This document shows, piece after piece, positions 30,301 to 38,356 of a DNA stretch of 64,000 bases (position 1 is the first letter of the stretch; each line of letters starts with the position of its first letter). The translations under genes and the position numbers were made by a program. The DNA is from Diphasiastrum complanatum (Eukaryota; Streptophyta; Lycopodiopsida; Lycopodiales; Lycopodiaceae): the NCBI GenBank assembly GCA_029204225.1, contig CM055109.1, positions 48,242,597 to 48,306,596 on the forward strand, read 5' to 3'. The notes beneath the pieces are model-generated. The model was not told the DNA's origin. It was given only the letters and a program-made list of their open reading frames with translations, and did no database searches.

Positions 30301-33300
30301 TGATATTGGTCTCTCACTTCTCTAGATGTGAGGTGCACGATCTTTAAAGTGGAGCAATAATGGCTCGTCATAGGAAAAGCAAAAATATAAAAAAGATTGA
30401 ATCAAAAATCCCAAAATTGACAAAAAGGATGAAAAGGCAAAATGACCAAAAAGTGGATCTATGATATCTTGACTTCCAGAAACCAAATTGACATATAAAG
30501 CGCAGTAAAAGAACCCAATCATCGTAGGAAAAGTAGTGATGTCAAAAGTTTCAAAATATGATACAAAAAAACTACAAGAAAGATCAAGTTTTAGAAATTT
30601 GAAAATGATGGAAAGTTATTATCTCAACTTCCAAGTATCAAAACCATAATTTATAAAGTGCATGAGGGGCGAAACACAATGGTTAAAAGATCTCTATGAA
30701 AGGCTTCTCAAAAGTATGAAACTGGCAACACTAGCAAAATGGAATGTTCTGTTGCTCTTCTGGAAGCATATCAGAACAAAAAAACATATGACCTTCAGCT
30801 GTTTGAGAAGAGGGATCTGAATTTTTAATCAAAATGAACATTTGACTTGTATAGAAAACTAGAGCAAAACAAACTAGGGGTTCTCTCCTAAAATAAAAGG
30901 TGATGCTCATTATTTGAAGCACTCTATGTGAGTGAGGCTGTAAACATTGTAGAAGTTGGTGCCCAATCCTCTGTGCTTGAAATGTGGTCCAATGCTAAGT
31001 TACCTCCAAGAAAGCACATACATAGCACAGATAGTCATGAGGATGCAGTTGATAAAACAATCAAAATTTTAGCAGAAATTCAGTGATCTCCACAAGCAAT
31101 GTGCTGATCTAATGAGCTACTGGTGGTAAAATGAGCTACCTGATCTAATTAAATTAAGATCTAAGTATCTGATCACTCAACATTGATAATTAGTCATTGA
31201 TGTCCATATATACTCTCGCCAGGATTAGGGTGGTGCCACGTGCAGGAGGGACCCAGTAAGACCAAATGATGAAAAGCAGTGACCAAATGCCAAATCATGC
31301 CAAATATGGGCTCAATTGCCCAAAGTATAAGGCATAAGGTTCAAATATTAGGGCAGGGTTCCAAGTTATTATATGCATATATAGCCTATAGATTATGGTT
31401 TCTGGCCCTTCCTTAAATGATATGGCGAGAAAGCCCCTCATGCTCAATATATTTGCATGTATTCTATTACCATATATTGTTACCATAGGATTTGGAACAG
31501 TGTTTTCTCAAAAGGGTAAGACCACCTATGTCACATGTACAAACAGGAGAAGCCATTGTTGTGACAACAGTGTCCAGAAAACACTCAGGTAGCTCTATTT
31601 TTCTTTATAGTGCAAAGTGTCATGGATGGTGCAGACATGCCTGGGTCTGTCCTGAAGTAAATATCAAAATTTCATGTACAGTTTGCCGCAAGTTTGACTC
31701 TTTGAGCATCTGAACCCAGGCTGCTGCTGAGGCTGCTTCAAAACCAAACTAGGCAAGGACGCAATGCCCTCTAAGGAGAGTGGACACCAGCCGCGGACTG
31801 TAAACAGAAGCTGGGTCACCAAAAATAAACTTCAATCGAGCAACAGAAGCAGCCGCCAACCCTTAGTATTATTTTTAAAAAGAAAGTAGCTAGTTTAGAC
31901 ATATGGCTTCATGTACGCATTTTCCTAACACATGGTGCCTTTCATAATTATGCAACTCTGAAATCACATGTCTTGACTCAGAATCGAATCAAAAATCCAT
32001 ATCCCAAAACATCCTATAAATTTTTCTAAAGTACGTAGTTACACATTCATATGGGCTTAACACATGTAGATGTTTCTACACAGCTTTTAACTGCCTTCAA
32101 GGAACACTTCTGGACTACTTGAGAATTTCTCAAAATGTATTTATTGATGTGGTTGCAGCTTGGCTGGCAAGGTATGGCATTTGTCTACCTTAATTGTTAC
32201 CTTGATATCGCTGAAGCCATAGATTCTCCGGATCATGGAACATTATTGGATGTTTCTGGGCTTGAAATGAGTGATATCCCACAAAACATACCCGTTCCAG
32301 AGCAACATTTTATAAGTGGTATTTGTGCTTGCCACCGATGCCTGTTGAACTTGTGTTGATATCCCAGAATTGTCTCTCAAAATGTTTGAAATCTTGGAGA
32401 TTTGTGGAACATAAAACTTTTCAAGCATGTAGAAACCAGGATTGAAAATCTTCTGGACTAACAAAACTAGATAAAAGGAAAAACAAAAATCACCTAGATA
32501 GTTCTTTTCTACTCATATATTTGATGCTTAGGTCATACTGATTACTAACCCTGAATCTTGGACAATGAATAAATAGAGGAATCAAGAGAGGAAGTCCGAG
32601 ACTGGATTATTCAGCTCAGCTTGGATCAACAGGTAAGTAATAAACACGAATCTGAAAACTTTGGAATCAATTCAGCAATCTTTTGATACATTTCTATTAG
32701 AAAAGATTTCTCAAAAAATTTATAATAGCCAGTCCATCTAGGAAATTCTGTATAGACCTGATAAAAAAGGCACTGTGCTTTAGTCAAGTGAGAATTTGAA
32801 ATTGTATATTGAATGTCTGTACGCTCAAAATAAGTAGAAAGGTCTAATAGACAAATAGCATTATACTGGACAAATATGCAGGTGGAACCAACACTGCCAT
32901 CAAGAAGCTGTGAGCGGTGTGGTAAAGCTGTTGATGCAGCTAGTATAATTTGCTTCTCATGCAAGGTAAGCTGCATTAAAAAATGTTGGAAGTTACCTTT
33001 CAATATGCTTGAATTTGCACTAGATTTTGTGTTCATTCGGACGAAGCATATCATTTTCCAGAGCTGCAGTTTACCATTTCAAATCTTTCCATTCCAAGAA
33101 AAATCTAAACCTCATAGCTTAATCCTTACCTAAGTGGTCTAGCCATCCATATATGGTTATGTTCAATATTCTATGTTCCAACTCCATCGGTATTTCTGTT
33201 CATATATCAGAAGTTTTTCATCAAAGCAGGTGAGTGAAACTGAACAGTGTGTCTTATGGTGTGTGGTACAGTACCAAAATGAGGCATGTTGCGTAACAGG

Positions 33301-33436
33301 ATATCCAGTGTTACCGCACAAGCGTGTGACGTGTAAGTTATGCGATATGCCAGCTAACAAAAAGGATTGGAACTCGTTCACACAAAGCTTTGAGCGTTGT
33401 CCTTGGTGCCACAAATCTCAGCAACCTGAATACTAG
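31..33436 (+). CDS. IFT172: IFT172, intraflagellar transport complex B protein (3' part, 24 exons)
   Basis: C-terminal part of the IFT-B subunit that carries cargo along axonemes and takes part in turnaround at the ciliary tip. In plants it is needed only for flagellated sperm. Exons: 31-195, 620-739, 835-984, 1191-1388, 1482-1533, 1818-1879, 1990-2067, 2152-2313, 2483-2662, 2897-2962, 3246-3379, 13065-13206, 14660-14806, 14913-14993, 15149-15268, 18870-18956, 19249-19383, 19492-19561, 19651-19721, 23255-23359, 32159-32318, 32577-32632, 32882-32965, 33230-33436. Joined, they give one open frame of about 943 codons with consistent phases and no stop. Family signatures include KNEWGDWL, AMFLEDEGRFGEAE, SLGGEAGAQLLAKLGL, DKAFYEAGIA, VTGYPVL and a terminal CPWC. 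The central part is helical TPR-like repeat. The N-terminal WD40 half (about 800 residues) lies outside the window. I rank this call very secure; single splice sites are less so. Confidence 0.95.
4815..5990 (+). mobile_element. Ty1/copia retrotransposon, decayed fragment (gag start and reverse transcriptase)
   Basis: A gag start at 4815 reads MSSLSEFVLPKASKLDGVNYSI followed by a TAG where the family has Trp. At about 5575-5800 a reverse-transcriptase fragment reads REGIDYEETSSLVAKMMTIR, then NVQQRDIN, then, after a frameshift, EEVYMEQPQGF. At 5905-5990 the active-site block YVDDLIITGTDQAKIDDL is in a third register. Protease and integrase are not visible, so most of the middle is deleted. It lies sense to IFT172, within the intron. 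LTRs were not identified. Confidence 0.82.
7158..7192. repeat. Short perfect inverted repeat, 13-bp arms
   Basis: ATAGTAGAACCCA at 7158-7170 is the exact reverse complement of TGGGTTCTACTAT at 7180-7192, with a 9-base loop. It lies about 280 bp before the copia primer-binding site, so it probably sits inside that element's 5' LTR. Confidence 0.75.
7473..11366 (+). mobile_element. Ty1/copia retrotransposon without a recognisable reverse transcriptase
   Basis: The primer-binding site TGGTATCAAAGC (7473-7484, initiator tRNA-Met type) follows an LTR-like CA end. Then come: a gag fragment near 8030-8250 (SSLWKVRMESLLEMNNVLDI); gag zinc knuckle CX2CX4HX4C near 8395 (CFYCGIKGHFASEC); protease WWIDSGASSHMT near 8572; GAG-pre-integrase WHKRMGHLNF near 8970; and an integrase core with FIDDFSRFCWIYLL, SDNGGEYIS and TPQQNGVAERKNRT over 9208-9500. 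The end of integrase and start of RT (EEWIQAMDLEYQALIKS) run to about 10130. Small frameshifts break the polyprotein near 8860, 9200 and 9570. The RNase H tail VQQHFVREQVIAKEVELQHV...ADIFTKALGK (11181-11366) resumes after a 1-kb foreign open stretch. A purine tract near 11349-11358 would precede the 3' LTR. Confidence 0.88.
10141..11199 (+). CDS. 352-codon open frame of unknown origin replacing the copia reverse transcriptase
   Basis: A 352-codon frame without stops sits where this copia should encode its reverse transcriptase. None of the RT landmarks is present in it: no KARLVAKG, no D-V--AFL--G, no YVDD. Composition is Gly/Asp/Ser-rich at the start (DFDGQVDDQEVD), then hydrophobic and Cys-rich (HHFDVGFVLAFLASFVDGNEA, LVVCCIFPESSKLEAWW). 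It overlaps the end of the integrase-side frame and the start of the RNase H tail frame by short stretches. It may be captured host sequence in a non-autonomous element, or heavily diverged element sequence that happens to be open. I do not recognise a domain. Expression is unknown. Confidence 0.5.
   Translation: MQVDGCYLAVKSSNGSGKQSLFNDFDGQVDDQEVDLKGLQQGKKEVGNLELVKSIKGKVIGKDVMDLFLQLIEDSSKVKGVARKYCSSLFYLCYLMFEHFHVDVCKLSRYGKTSYIVEHHFDVGFVLAFLASFVDGNEAIGGSLYHSSMAKFSSVELLSANGWRLSIFGEFMVIFLCQVDFEDGLVKLVWFMESCGAALVSWMNSLTHGFPRLDGFLWQDGDEGSFMECHDGYMATKDKGGGDMQAKVDHSHLLVVCCIFPESSKLEAWWNHMLFDSSCTNYFLTCKIDVKNSEASQVDTILYINYGCFYFVHYMIIERRSILRKKIILMMDQSSMVKTMLGASMLRCNNIL
12356..12735 (-). repeat. Gypsy LTR-like dispersed repeat, copy 1 (possible solo LTR)
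   Basis: It shares many blocks in the same order with 27873-28289, including TAGGCACCCCC, CTGTCACCTG, CATGGCATC, GGCATGCAT, AGGGTACCAC, CCACTTGGTCACC, TTGGCCTCAGG and CACAATTCA. The second copy abuts a gypsy gag region and has TG...CA ends when read on the - strand. No internal gypsy sequence flanks this copy, so a solo LTR or truncated LTR is the likeliest reading. No target-site duplication could be fixed by eye. Confidence 0.7.
13065..13206 (+). CDS. IFT172: IFT172 exon 12 of the window
   Basis: An isolated 142-bp exon enters in phase 2 and leaves in phase 0. It encodes GGIETFDGIMAQAQAMEQAQ and then DYLEAINLYLHLDVRHTDDN, matching the TPR register between the preceding exon (DFASFMKR) and the next (VWMKAINVAKHY). 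The donor is GAG|GTTATC. The following intron, 13207-14659, shows no repeat or gene that I recognise. Confidence 0.88.
14660..15268 (+). CDS. IFT172: IFT172 exons 13-15 of the window
   Basis: Three phase-0 exons, 14660-14806, 14913-14993 and 15149-15268. They encode VWMKAINVAKHYAHIRLPEV to INASKE, IIEMCIKAGQWDRARQAAAK to VQQQQ, and HVDKLFKQHLLKTQDAGQ to GGVWDK. The helix-turn-helix spacing of the repeats is kept across the junctions. Acceptors are TTGTGGCAG, GTATCCAG and CATCTGCAG; donors are GTTCTA, GTGCTC and GTAAAT. Confidence 0.9.
15269..18869 (+). other. IFT172 intron 15 of the window, 3.6 kb, with a minus-strand LTR-element remnant
   Basis: On the - strand, TGGTATCAAAGC (17276-17265) looks like a copia-type primer-binding site. 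It is preceded, on -, by an LTR-like end in TCTAGCA. A short segment near 15565-15595 loosely resembles 17286-17312, as if the other LTR lay there. The 78-codon - strand frame at 15653-15889 is not assignable. From 17500 to 18869 I see nothing beyond AT-rich intron. Confidence 0.5.
18870..19721 (+). CDS. IFT172: IFT172 exons 16-19 of the window
   Basis: Exons 18870-18956, 19249-19383, 19492-19561 and 19651-19721. They encode VHELAGLLGPDKQKEVSLRH..., NVEAIAILACYGAPSTRAAC..., ELRTVLFELGKPNAEFHTAI... and EWLELKELCLIATYICSCL.... The third ends in phase 1 (ACA G|GTAAGT) and the fourth restores phase 0. The order matches the family segment that follows the last TPR block and precedes the DKAFYEAG motif. 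Confidence 0.9.
19989..20480 (+). other. Open frame inside IFT172 intron 19, coding-like but unassigned
   Basis: A 163-codon frame in the sense orientation of the host gene. Its first two thirds (to about 20320) are visibly more GC-rich than the surrounding intron, and a second frame there is also open for 76 codons. Segments such as PPIIAARKYSRATGNYSLML and ESADCLTVGSGECRWYA look protein-like, but I recognise no family. Its 3' end runs into a fold-back element, so the last 45 codons are element sequence. It could be a gene fragment carried by a transposon, a retrocopy scrap, or chance. Confidence 0.25.
20350..20655. mobile_element. Fold-back (MITE-like) element 1 in IFT172 intron
   Basis: The left arm, 20350-20386 (CAGCACTCAAGGTGCTGG onward), is the imperfect reverse complement of the right arm, 20614-20655 (ending GTCAAGGTGCTG). 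Both contain GTGCTGGCACGC and GTCAGGGTGC blocks. Inside lie a second hairpin, 20404-20439 (ACTGGTTGCCCA / TGGGCAACCAGT), and a TG microsatellite, 20511-20532. No coding capacity. Confidence 0.75.
20775..20916. mobile_element. Fold-back element 2 in IFT172 intron
   Basis: The left arm at 20775-20818 runs GATGCACCTGCAGTGCC to CCCCACTCCATCCA. It pairs with 20873-20916, TGGATGGAGTGAGGCC to GCAGGTGCACATGC. Arms are about 44 bp with a few mismatches and a 54-bp spacer. It contains no ORF. Confidence 0.75.
21031..21163. mobile_element. Fold-back element 3, near-perfect 60-bp-arm hairpin
   Basis: 21031-21090 (TGCACCCTATGCACTCCC to GGGCTGAAAATCAAAG) pairs almost base for base with 21097-21163 (CCTTGATTTTCAGCCC to GGAGGGTGCA) around a six-T loop. 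The stem shows few mismatches and small bulges. A transcript of the intron would form a long hairpin of the kind processed to small RNAs. Confidence 0.82.
21960..22620 (-). repeat. LTR-like sequence (copia type), minus orientation
   Basis: On the - strand a TATA box (CTATATAAACAG, around 22160) lies in a segment that contains AAGTCCGCTAGTAAGC and a CTCTCAC...TGTGTGG...TGTCACA block. The same blocks occur on + at about 45255-45330. TTATGGTATCGTGG (- strand, about 22615) is reminiscent of a primer-binding site but imperfect. The - strand frame at 22230-22538 is a low-complexity Lys/Arg/Ser-rich string with no recognised domain. I read the segment as LTR sequence of the family also found at 45 kb. 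Confidence 0.45.
23255..23359 (+). CDS. IFT172: IFT172 exon 20 of the window
   Basis: A 105-bp phase-0 exon encoding GLQEIVAKLFISLLRYCRIV followed by PSDKAFYEAGIACKQ. The DKAFYEAGIA block is highly conserved in IFT172 and fixes the register. The acceptor is GGAGATGCAG and the donor CAG|GTAATA. It stands alone between introns of 3.5 and 8.8 kb. Confidence 0.92.
23360..25430. other. Intron sequence without recognisable genes
   Basis: First part of the 8.8-kb intron (23360-32158). No ORF of interest on either strand. It may include the degraded 3' portion of the minus-strand gypsy element that starts to be readable at 25430. Confidence 0.5.
25430..27872 (-). mobile_element. Ty3/gypsy retrotransposon internal region, decayed
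   Basis: Read on - from 27872 down: a gag remnant; a frame at 27432-26968 with zinc knuckle CFFCLGKHLFKNC (CX2CX3HX4C); a protease-like motif VLILFDT with SSHKNIIS near 26930-26880; then reverse transcriptase at about 26260-25840 (SGYFRPSYSPFASPILLAKK, MCGDYTGLNRITVKHKYQ, FSQIDLKNGYH, FGYYEFLVMHLVN). The active-site region survives only as FDILFYSK. The GFCKFY-like block after it is broken by stops. The gag frame has an internal duplication of a QVGVSYG unit. It lies antisense to IFT172. No integrase is visible. Confidence 0.85.
27873..28289 (-). repeat. Gypsy 5' LTR (minus orientation), copy 2 of dispersed repeat
   Basis: On the - strand the unit starts TGTTAGAGCCTAATCTCGG and ends CCCATTCTACACA, i.e. 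TG...CA termini. It sits directly upstream of the gag region of the minus-strand gypsy element. The shared blocks with 12356-12735 show that it belongs to a repeat family. I could not find the matching 3' LTR at the other end. Confidence 0.72.
28367..28700 (-). mobile_element. Copia integrase C-terminal fragment
   Basis: The - strand reads FCCMIYAHIPKNDSKKLDAR followed by SCKCICLGYGEEEKAYRLYD. This is the copia block just after the integrase core (VFGC-AYAHIPK...KLD-KS-KCIFLGY). Frames shift around it. It adjoins the gypsy LTR, so it is either the sequence the gypsy inserted into or a separate scrap. Confidence 0.75.
28701..32158. other. Intron sequence, mostly unassigned; possible LTR scrap near 29130-29480
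   Basis: A TGTTGGAATTTTGCC start near 29130, and the promoter-like AT-rich stretch following it, resemble a plant copia LTR, but I could not establish its end. The short Cys-rich frame at 31492-31713 (CHGWCRHAWVC...CTVCRKFD) lies just before exon 21 but does not fit IFT172. The rest shows nothing I can name. Confidence 0.35.
32159..33436 (+). CDS. IFT172: IFT172 exons 21-24 with cysteine-rich C-terminus and stop
   Basis: Exons 32159-32318, 32577-32632, 32882-32965 and 33230-33436. The first encodes LGWQGMAFVYLNCYLDIAEA and the acidic DIPQNIPVPEQ linker. The second gives EESREEVRDWIIQLSLDQQ, the third a CERC...CFSC pair, and the fourth QCVLWC, CCVTGYPVLPH, CKLC, ANKKDWNSF and CPWC before TAG (33434-33436). 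The paired cysteines resemble a RING/U-box-like or zinc-ribbon end, known in family knowledge to be retained in protist and plant IFT172 but eroded in animals. 3' UTR sequence follows. Confidence 0.93.
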
Positions 33437-34700
33437 TTAGTTAGTCCATGAGGTGCCATTCTACAAATGCAACAATTCTTCTGTAGATTGTGTATCACAC
33501 CTTATGTATCGTTTTGTGTAGATTTTCATAGCCTAATCAACATTTACACTTAGTAAACACGAAGTAGAACAAGAAGCTCTTCAAGTTTATCAAGTACAAC
33601 ACACTCTAAGAAGCCTGCAAAAATGATTGTGTTGTCCTCTTGGAACACACAACTTGGAGCCGAGGGATGGAATAGAAGATTGAATTCATTTCTATGGTTG
33701 GTCATCTTGTCGACCATGGCAAATAAATCCTTTAAGCTACATGGCTTACCTTTCTAAATAGGTTTGTAATATGCTCACCTTCTTTGTACTTGATCTTTGG
33801 ATTGATATTGAGAAACCTTAAATTTCCATTGCAAAATAATAATCTTCTCCTACACTAATTTGGCTCACTCCAGAAAGGGTCAAGCTAGGAAGAAAAGAGG
33901 AAAGATTTTGGAACACTGCAGATCTTTTTGGGAAGCCTCTTGCAGGCTAGCATAATAGGTAGCAATCTGCTGCTTTAGAACTCAGACTTCATATGCCAGC
34001 ACTACTTGCAAAGAGGGATATTCTCCCTATTGAGCTTATTGCCATTTTTTTACCGTCAGTTATATGCAGAAGCTTGATACCCAAACAAAACTTGCTTGTA
34101 TCACAATTGACCACAATCTCAACACTTAACTTCTACTTGGTGGCTTGATATTCAGTCATGGTTTGAATCGTAGACATTCATCTCAATGTTTAAAGTTTGT
34201 TTTCCTAAAAAAACGTTGCCTTGAAAGCTATTCCCAAACATCACTAGTTCAATGTTACGTGGAAAGAGTCTCTAAAACAAAAATTGCAATACCCCAAGGC
34301 AGCTTTCAATTCACTCATTGAAACTCCTATTGAATGGCATGTTTTCTTGGATATTCCTATTAAGTACAAACAAGCTGAAGCGTAGGTATCCCAAAGGGAG
34401 CCGGGAACCTTAACTTGTGATTCGAATCGGCTGGCCAGGTTCGAATCAGGAAACGGTTCGAACCTATTTTTGTTTTGTTTTTTTTTTTTGGTTGTTTTCC
34501 TATTGGGAGAATTCTATTTGTGGAGACTAGTAAATTCTAATAATAAGCAGGTTACACTGGCTGGTGATTATAGCAAGGTTACCAAGTAGAATGTACAGTC
34601 CTGAGCACTGAACAACTCAGTAGTCACTAGTGAGTGAGTCATAACTTTCGACTTCGGACTTCTGACCCAGGAGTCAGGACTCAGGAGGAGTACCCAGTTG
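33437..34700. other. Intergenic stretch downstream of IFT172
   Basis: Presumed IFT172 3' UTR at its start. No coding frame that I recognise on either strand. Confidence 0.5.
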
Positions 34701-36010
34701 ACGTATCCTTTGAGTACTTGGCCTTGTGTTCAAAGACCGTAGCGGGCATGGACAACTGGAAAGATAACCCATCCTTGATGACATCCTCTAGTCCACTCCA
34801 CTATACAACAATATTCTCTAGAAACTGGAGTAGTCCACAGTGTTTTGATATTGGAACCACTACAGTTCTGATTGATAATCGTCCATTTGCACATGCCACA
34901 TCTTTCTGTAAAATGATCTAAAATTGAATCCATGAGAGTGAAGGAGAGCACGATCAACTTGAATCTCTTACCCTTCGGCTGTTGTGATGGCCCCCACTGC
35001 GCCCACTCATTTGAAACGATCATTTGCCTCAAGTTTGCATGAATTTTCAACAGTCGTTCTAAGACCATGAACATAAATGCAAACCTGCATGCATTTCATT
35101 CCAGAGTAACAGAGTTTGCATTAGTACAATGATGACCATCAAAGTTTTAAACTCGAAAAAACTTCACAGTTCAAAGCATTGGTACATACATATTAGGTAA
35201 TGACAACTTGCAAGTTTAAAGTGGCAATTTAGTGAATCAATTATGGCAAATTTTTAGTGCTCACAAACTACAATAGCAATTACTACGAATTGAGCTATAT
35301 ACCTTGTGGGGGCAGGTCTCAAGATCCAAGGTGGAGTCTCCTGAAGATGCTCAAGGCCCTTGGCCTCTTTGTGATGAATCTCACCAAGGACTGTCCCATG
35401 TCCAAGACCTCCCTGATCCATGGTATCTTAGCTACATCCTCGACCAACAAGTCCAGGCAATGTGTAGCACAAGGTGTCCAAAAGATGTAAGGGTAGGTCT
35501 CATTAACGAGCCTACCCTTGGCAACGCAATTCACGATATCATCCACAAGTTGTACAATGCAATGTGGGTGGAATTCAAGTGAACCATTGAACATTCAATC
35601 ATGATTGTTGATTGGTCATCGATCATTCAAATCTCAATTGTGAACACTGAACATTGAACATTGTACATATACTACATACTACATACATGAATGATGATAT
35701 TATAAGTATTAAGCAGTGAGCACAATGCACATCATAATCTTAAGTTCAAAGTTCAGACTCTTCAACCTTGAAATTTGAGAGCCTCTTGGCCTAGCTGCTA
35801 AACCTTTTAACAAGTTACTCATTATACCTATACAACATGTTGTGGCCCCACCTCGTCAATGGCAGCGCGAATATGTGTGAACATGTAATCATTCATCACT
35901 GCCACAAACATCATCCCTATGCAGGAAGACACCAAGATATTACATATGTGGTGCTTCTTTGTGTCGCTCCAACCATCAGATATGGTGGTGTAGCCATACC
36001 TAGTTCACTG
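34700..36010 (-). pseudogene. DUF659/hAT-type transposase, decayed
   Basis: Read on - from 36010: ISDGWSDTKKHHICNILVSS and IRAAIDEVGPQHVV (DUF659, the RNase H-like first part of plant hAT relatives, about 35990-35840). Then comes CIVQLVDDIVNCVAKGRLV, then YPYIFWTPCATHCLDLLVED with AKIPWIREVL (35594-35319). Last is LLKIHANLRQMIVSNEWAQW with GKRFKLIVLSFTLMDSI (35074-34900). The family order is kept, but stops and frameshifts separate the blocks and the catalytic Asp of the TDNA motif reads as VDDI. No BED finger or hAT dimerisation domain is visible, and no terminal inverted repeats were found. Confidence 0.82.
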
Positions 36011-36530
36011 GTAACAACATCATGACAAATTGCAGACCTCAATGTGATGTGGTGGTTGTGTTACGACATCTCAATCTGCCAAAACAAAGCAATTCAATTT
36101 AGATGTCTACCGAACCACAACTATTAACTAATAGTAACCAGTAACTATTAACTACTAAAAAAGATCAATGCTTATTGCTAATCGCTGCTAGTACCTACTA
36201 ATTTCTAACTTTCTAACTTCTAACTCCTGACTAGTTGCTAAAAATTTGACCACTAAGTACCCACACCCCTCTCACAATGCCCATTGTCAAGATTCAAGAC
36301 TCAACCCTATCAATCAAGATGTACCAACTATGATCTCATATATCACAATCAAGTTGTCAATGTTGAATGATATCAATGATCATTAATGATCAAGATTCAA
36401 TGCACAATCAATGATCTTGAAATGCACATTGCACAAAAATATAAAACACAATACACTGACCTAAACTCTCTCCAAATGAAATCATGGCAATTCATGTTTA
36501 GTCGGTCTACCCAAGGCCATCAAGAGAGAA

Positions 36531-37166
36531 TTGAAACCCACAGACTCGTACGAGCGATTGAAAGACACGATGGATGACTCCATCCGTGAAGAAAATGAAG
36601 GGTCTGACGAGAAATGCGATTATTGTGAGAAAAAGGGTAAGGGGCTGGCTAAACACAAGACTTTATGTATTGAAGAATCCACCTCAACCAACATGGTCGA
36701 TATCCTTCAGCATCTAGAAGGTTGGCAACGGGCACACCAAGCACAAATGGAGAAGTTGATCTCACAGTTCCAAAAAATACTAAAGGATGTGGCCGAAAAG
36801 ACCTTCCCTATCCATGAAAATATATGGTGTCTTGTGTGTGCTCTACACCATGCTGCCAACGAGTGGCCACATGGAAGAACGAACTATCAGCAGGTGGCAA
36901 GACCAATGTACCATCCGTACAGACCACCTAGACCTCCAAATTACGCACCGAACTCCACTGCCAATGCATCCGTGCAGAGGCCAGAACAATACCAACCAAG
37001 GCCAATAGGCCCAGTTTTTCATCAACCTCGATCCTCTGGTTCTATGAACCATCTGACACCACTTTCAACCAGAGTCTTCTTGTCCAAGGTCGATCGCTCC
37101 CCATTCAACACAACAGCCTTTTGTAGAGAGTCAACATATTGCTACATCGTCTATCACACAAGTTGA
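36531..37166 (+). CDS. Retrotransposon gag-like ORF with zinc-knuckle remnant
   Basis: A 211-codon frame. Near the start is CDYCEKKGKGLAKHKTLC, a C2HC spacing. A coiled, Gln-rich helix follows (LQHLEGWQRAHQAQMEKLIS). Then WCLVCALHHAANEWP, which looks like a CX2CX4HX4C knuckle with the last Cys changed to Trp, and a Pro/Tyr/Asn-rich tail (YHPYRPPRPPNYAPN). The layout suits a Ty3/gypsy-like gag. No protease or polymerase follows, so it is a fragment. The region 37170-38350 holds nothing recognisable. Confidence 0.5.
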   Translation: MKPTDSYERLKDTMDDSIREENEGSDEKCDYCEKKGKGLAKHKTLCIEESTSTNMVDILQHLEGWQRAHQAQMEKLISQFQKILKDVAEKTFPIHENIWCLVCALHHAANEWPHGRTNYQQVARPMYHPYRPPRPPNYAPNSTANASVQRPEQYQPRPIGPVFHQPRSSGSMNHLTPLSTRVFLSKVDRSPFNTTAFCRESTYCYIVYHTS

Positions 37167-38356
37167 TTCCGACTACATAGACTCAACGATGTATTATATA
37201 GAAGATACCAATGTACCTGCTCATCAAGTTGATCCATTTGCACCTGACCAAAATTAGTAGTATTAGATGTGTCTCATAGCAACCACCATGTAAGGTCTAT
37301 CTCAAATACCATCCATAGATAAGATCAAGAATGTATCACTTTAGATCTGTGTCTTCATTATGTCTCTATGACCAAGCAATTGATATCATACCCTGGAGCC
37401 AAGTTTTGAGCTACCGCCTAATGAATCATTAGTTTTGTGTCTAGATGACAACCCGTATTTTTTTTATCTGAGTGAAAGTAATCTAAGACATATTTGTCTT
37501 ATTGCATGCTACATAAATGTTCGATACTAGATTGCAAGAGTTTGGTTTAAGAGTGTCATGCAATTCCTTTTATATCGTTATCTGCTACAATTTTTCATTT
37601 TTTCTCTTATTTCAAGTTTTGTCCTATCAACTATGTCGTTTGTTGCTACTTGTTTACATATGTGTTTATGTATTGGGTCATAGTGAGATTATTCTCATAT
37701 GTGCACTATTAATCTTGTATGGATCTACTATGTATTCATGGTTACTAGGGTTATTTGGTGCACTTAAGCTAATCGGTCAACATAGACATATGATCAAATA
37801 CTGTATTTGACAGTTACTTGTAGAGTTAACAGATTTTTTTTGAAGATTTATTTGTTAACTTTAAAGTGATTTGGATAAGGATCTAAATGTGTTGTACTGG
37901 TACAATTAAAATGTGCACATAGACATTGGATCATTAGAATTAACTTGAGTGATTATTACTCCTCTGAAAAGTTAATTGGTGACACAAACAGTGTGAAGAG
38001 AATTTATCAGGAACTGTTTGTTTCTATATGTTGCTTATAAGATGCATGATTTATGAATCATTGTGATTCATCAGAAAAAGTTATGTGCCTATATTAAATA
38101 CATAAGAATTCTTGGTAGAGTATTTCTCAAACGATAAATAGGCTCAGTTTTATTAATGATAGTATCCAAGAGAGCTCAATTGGATAACAAATCATAATGG
38201 ATCCATGAATGACAACTAAATTTTCAAGAAATTTAGCAAAACTTTGGATATCTAGAATTCAATTATGTACGGAAAGAAAGTACGGTATATCAGACCTGTG
38301 CGAGCCAAATATCAGAGAGATCGTTGAATATAGAAGAGAGGTGCACAAATGAATCT

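Noticed and set aside
31492-31713. Cys-rich frame near IFT172 exon 21, considered as an extra exon.
   Set aside because: IFT172 is contiguous without it (AGIACKQ to LGWQGMAF), and the frame fits no known segment.
33230-33236. GTGAGT at the start of the last IFT172 exon looks like a splice donor.
   Set aside because: It follows CAAAGCAG, an acceptor, and translating from it gives the conserved cysteine-rich C-terminus in phase.
37517-37810. Hydrophobic 97-codon frame resembling a membrane protein.
   Set aside because: AT-rich T-heavy sequence gives Leu/Phe/Ile by default; no start context or homology visible.
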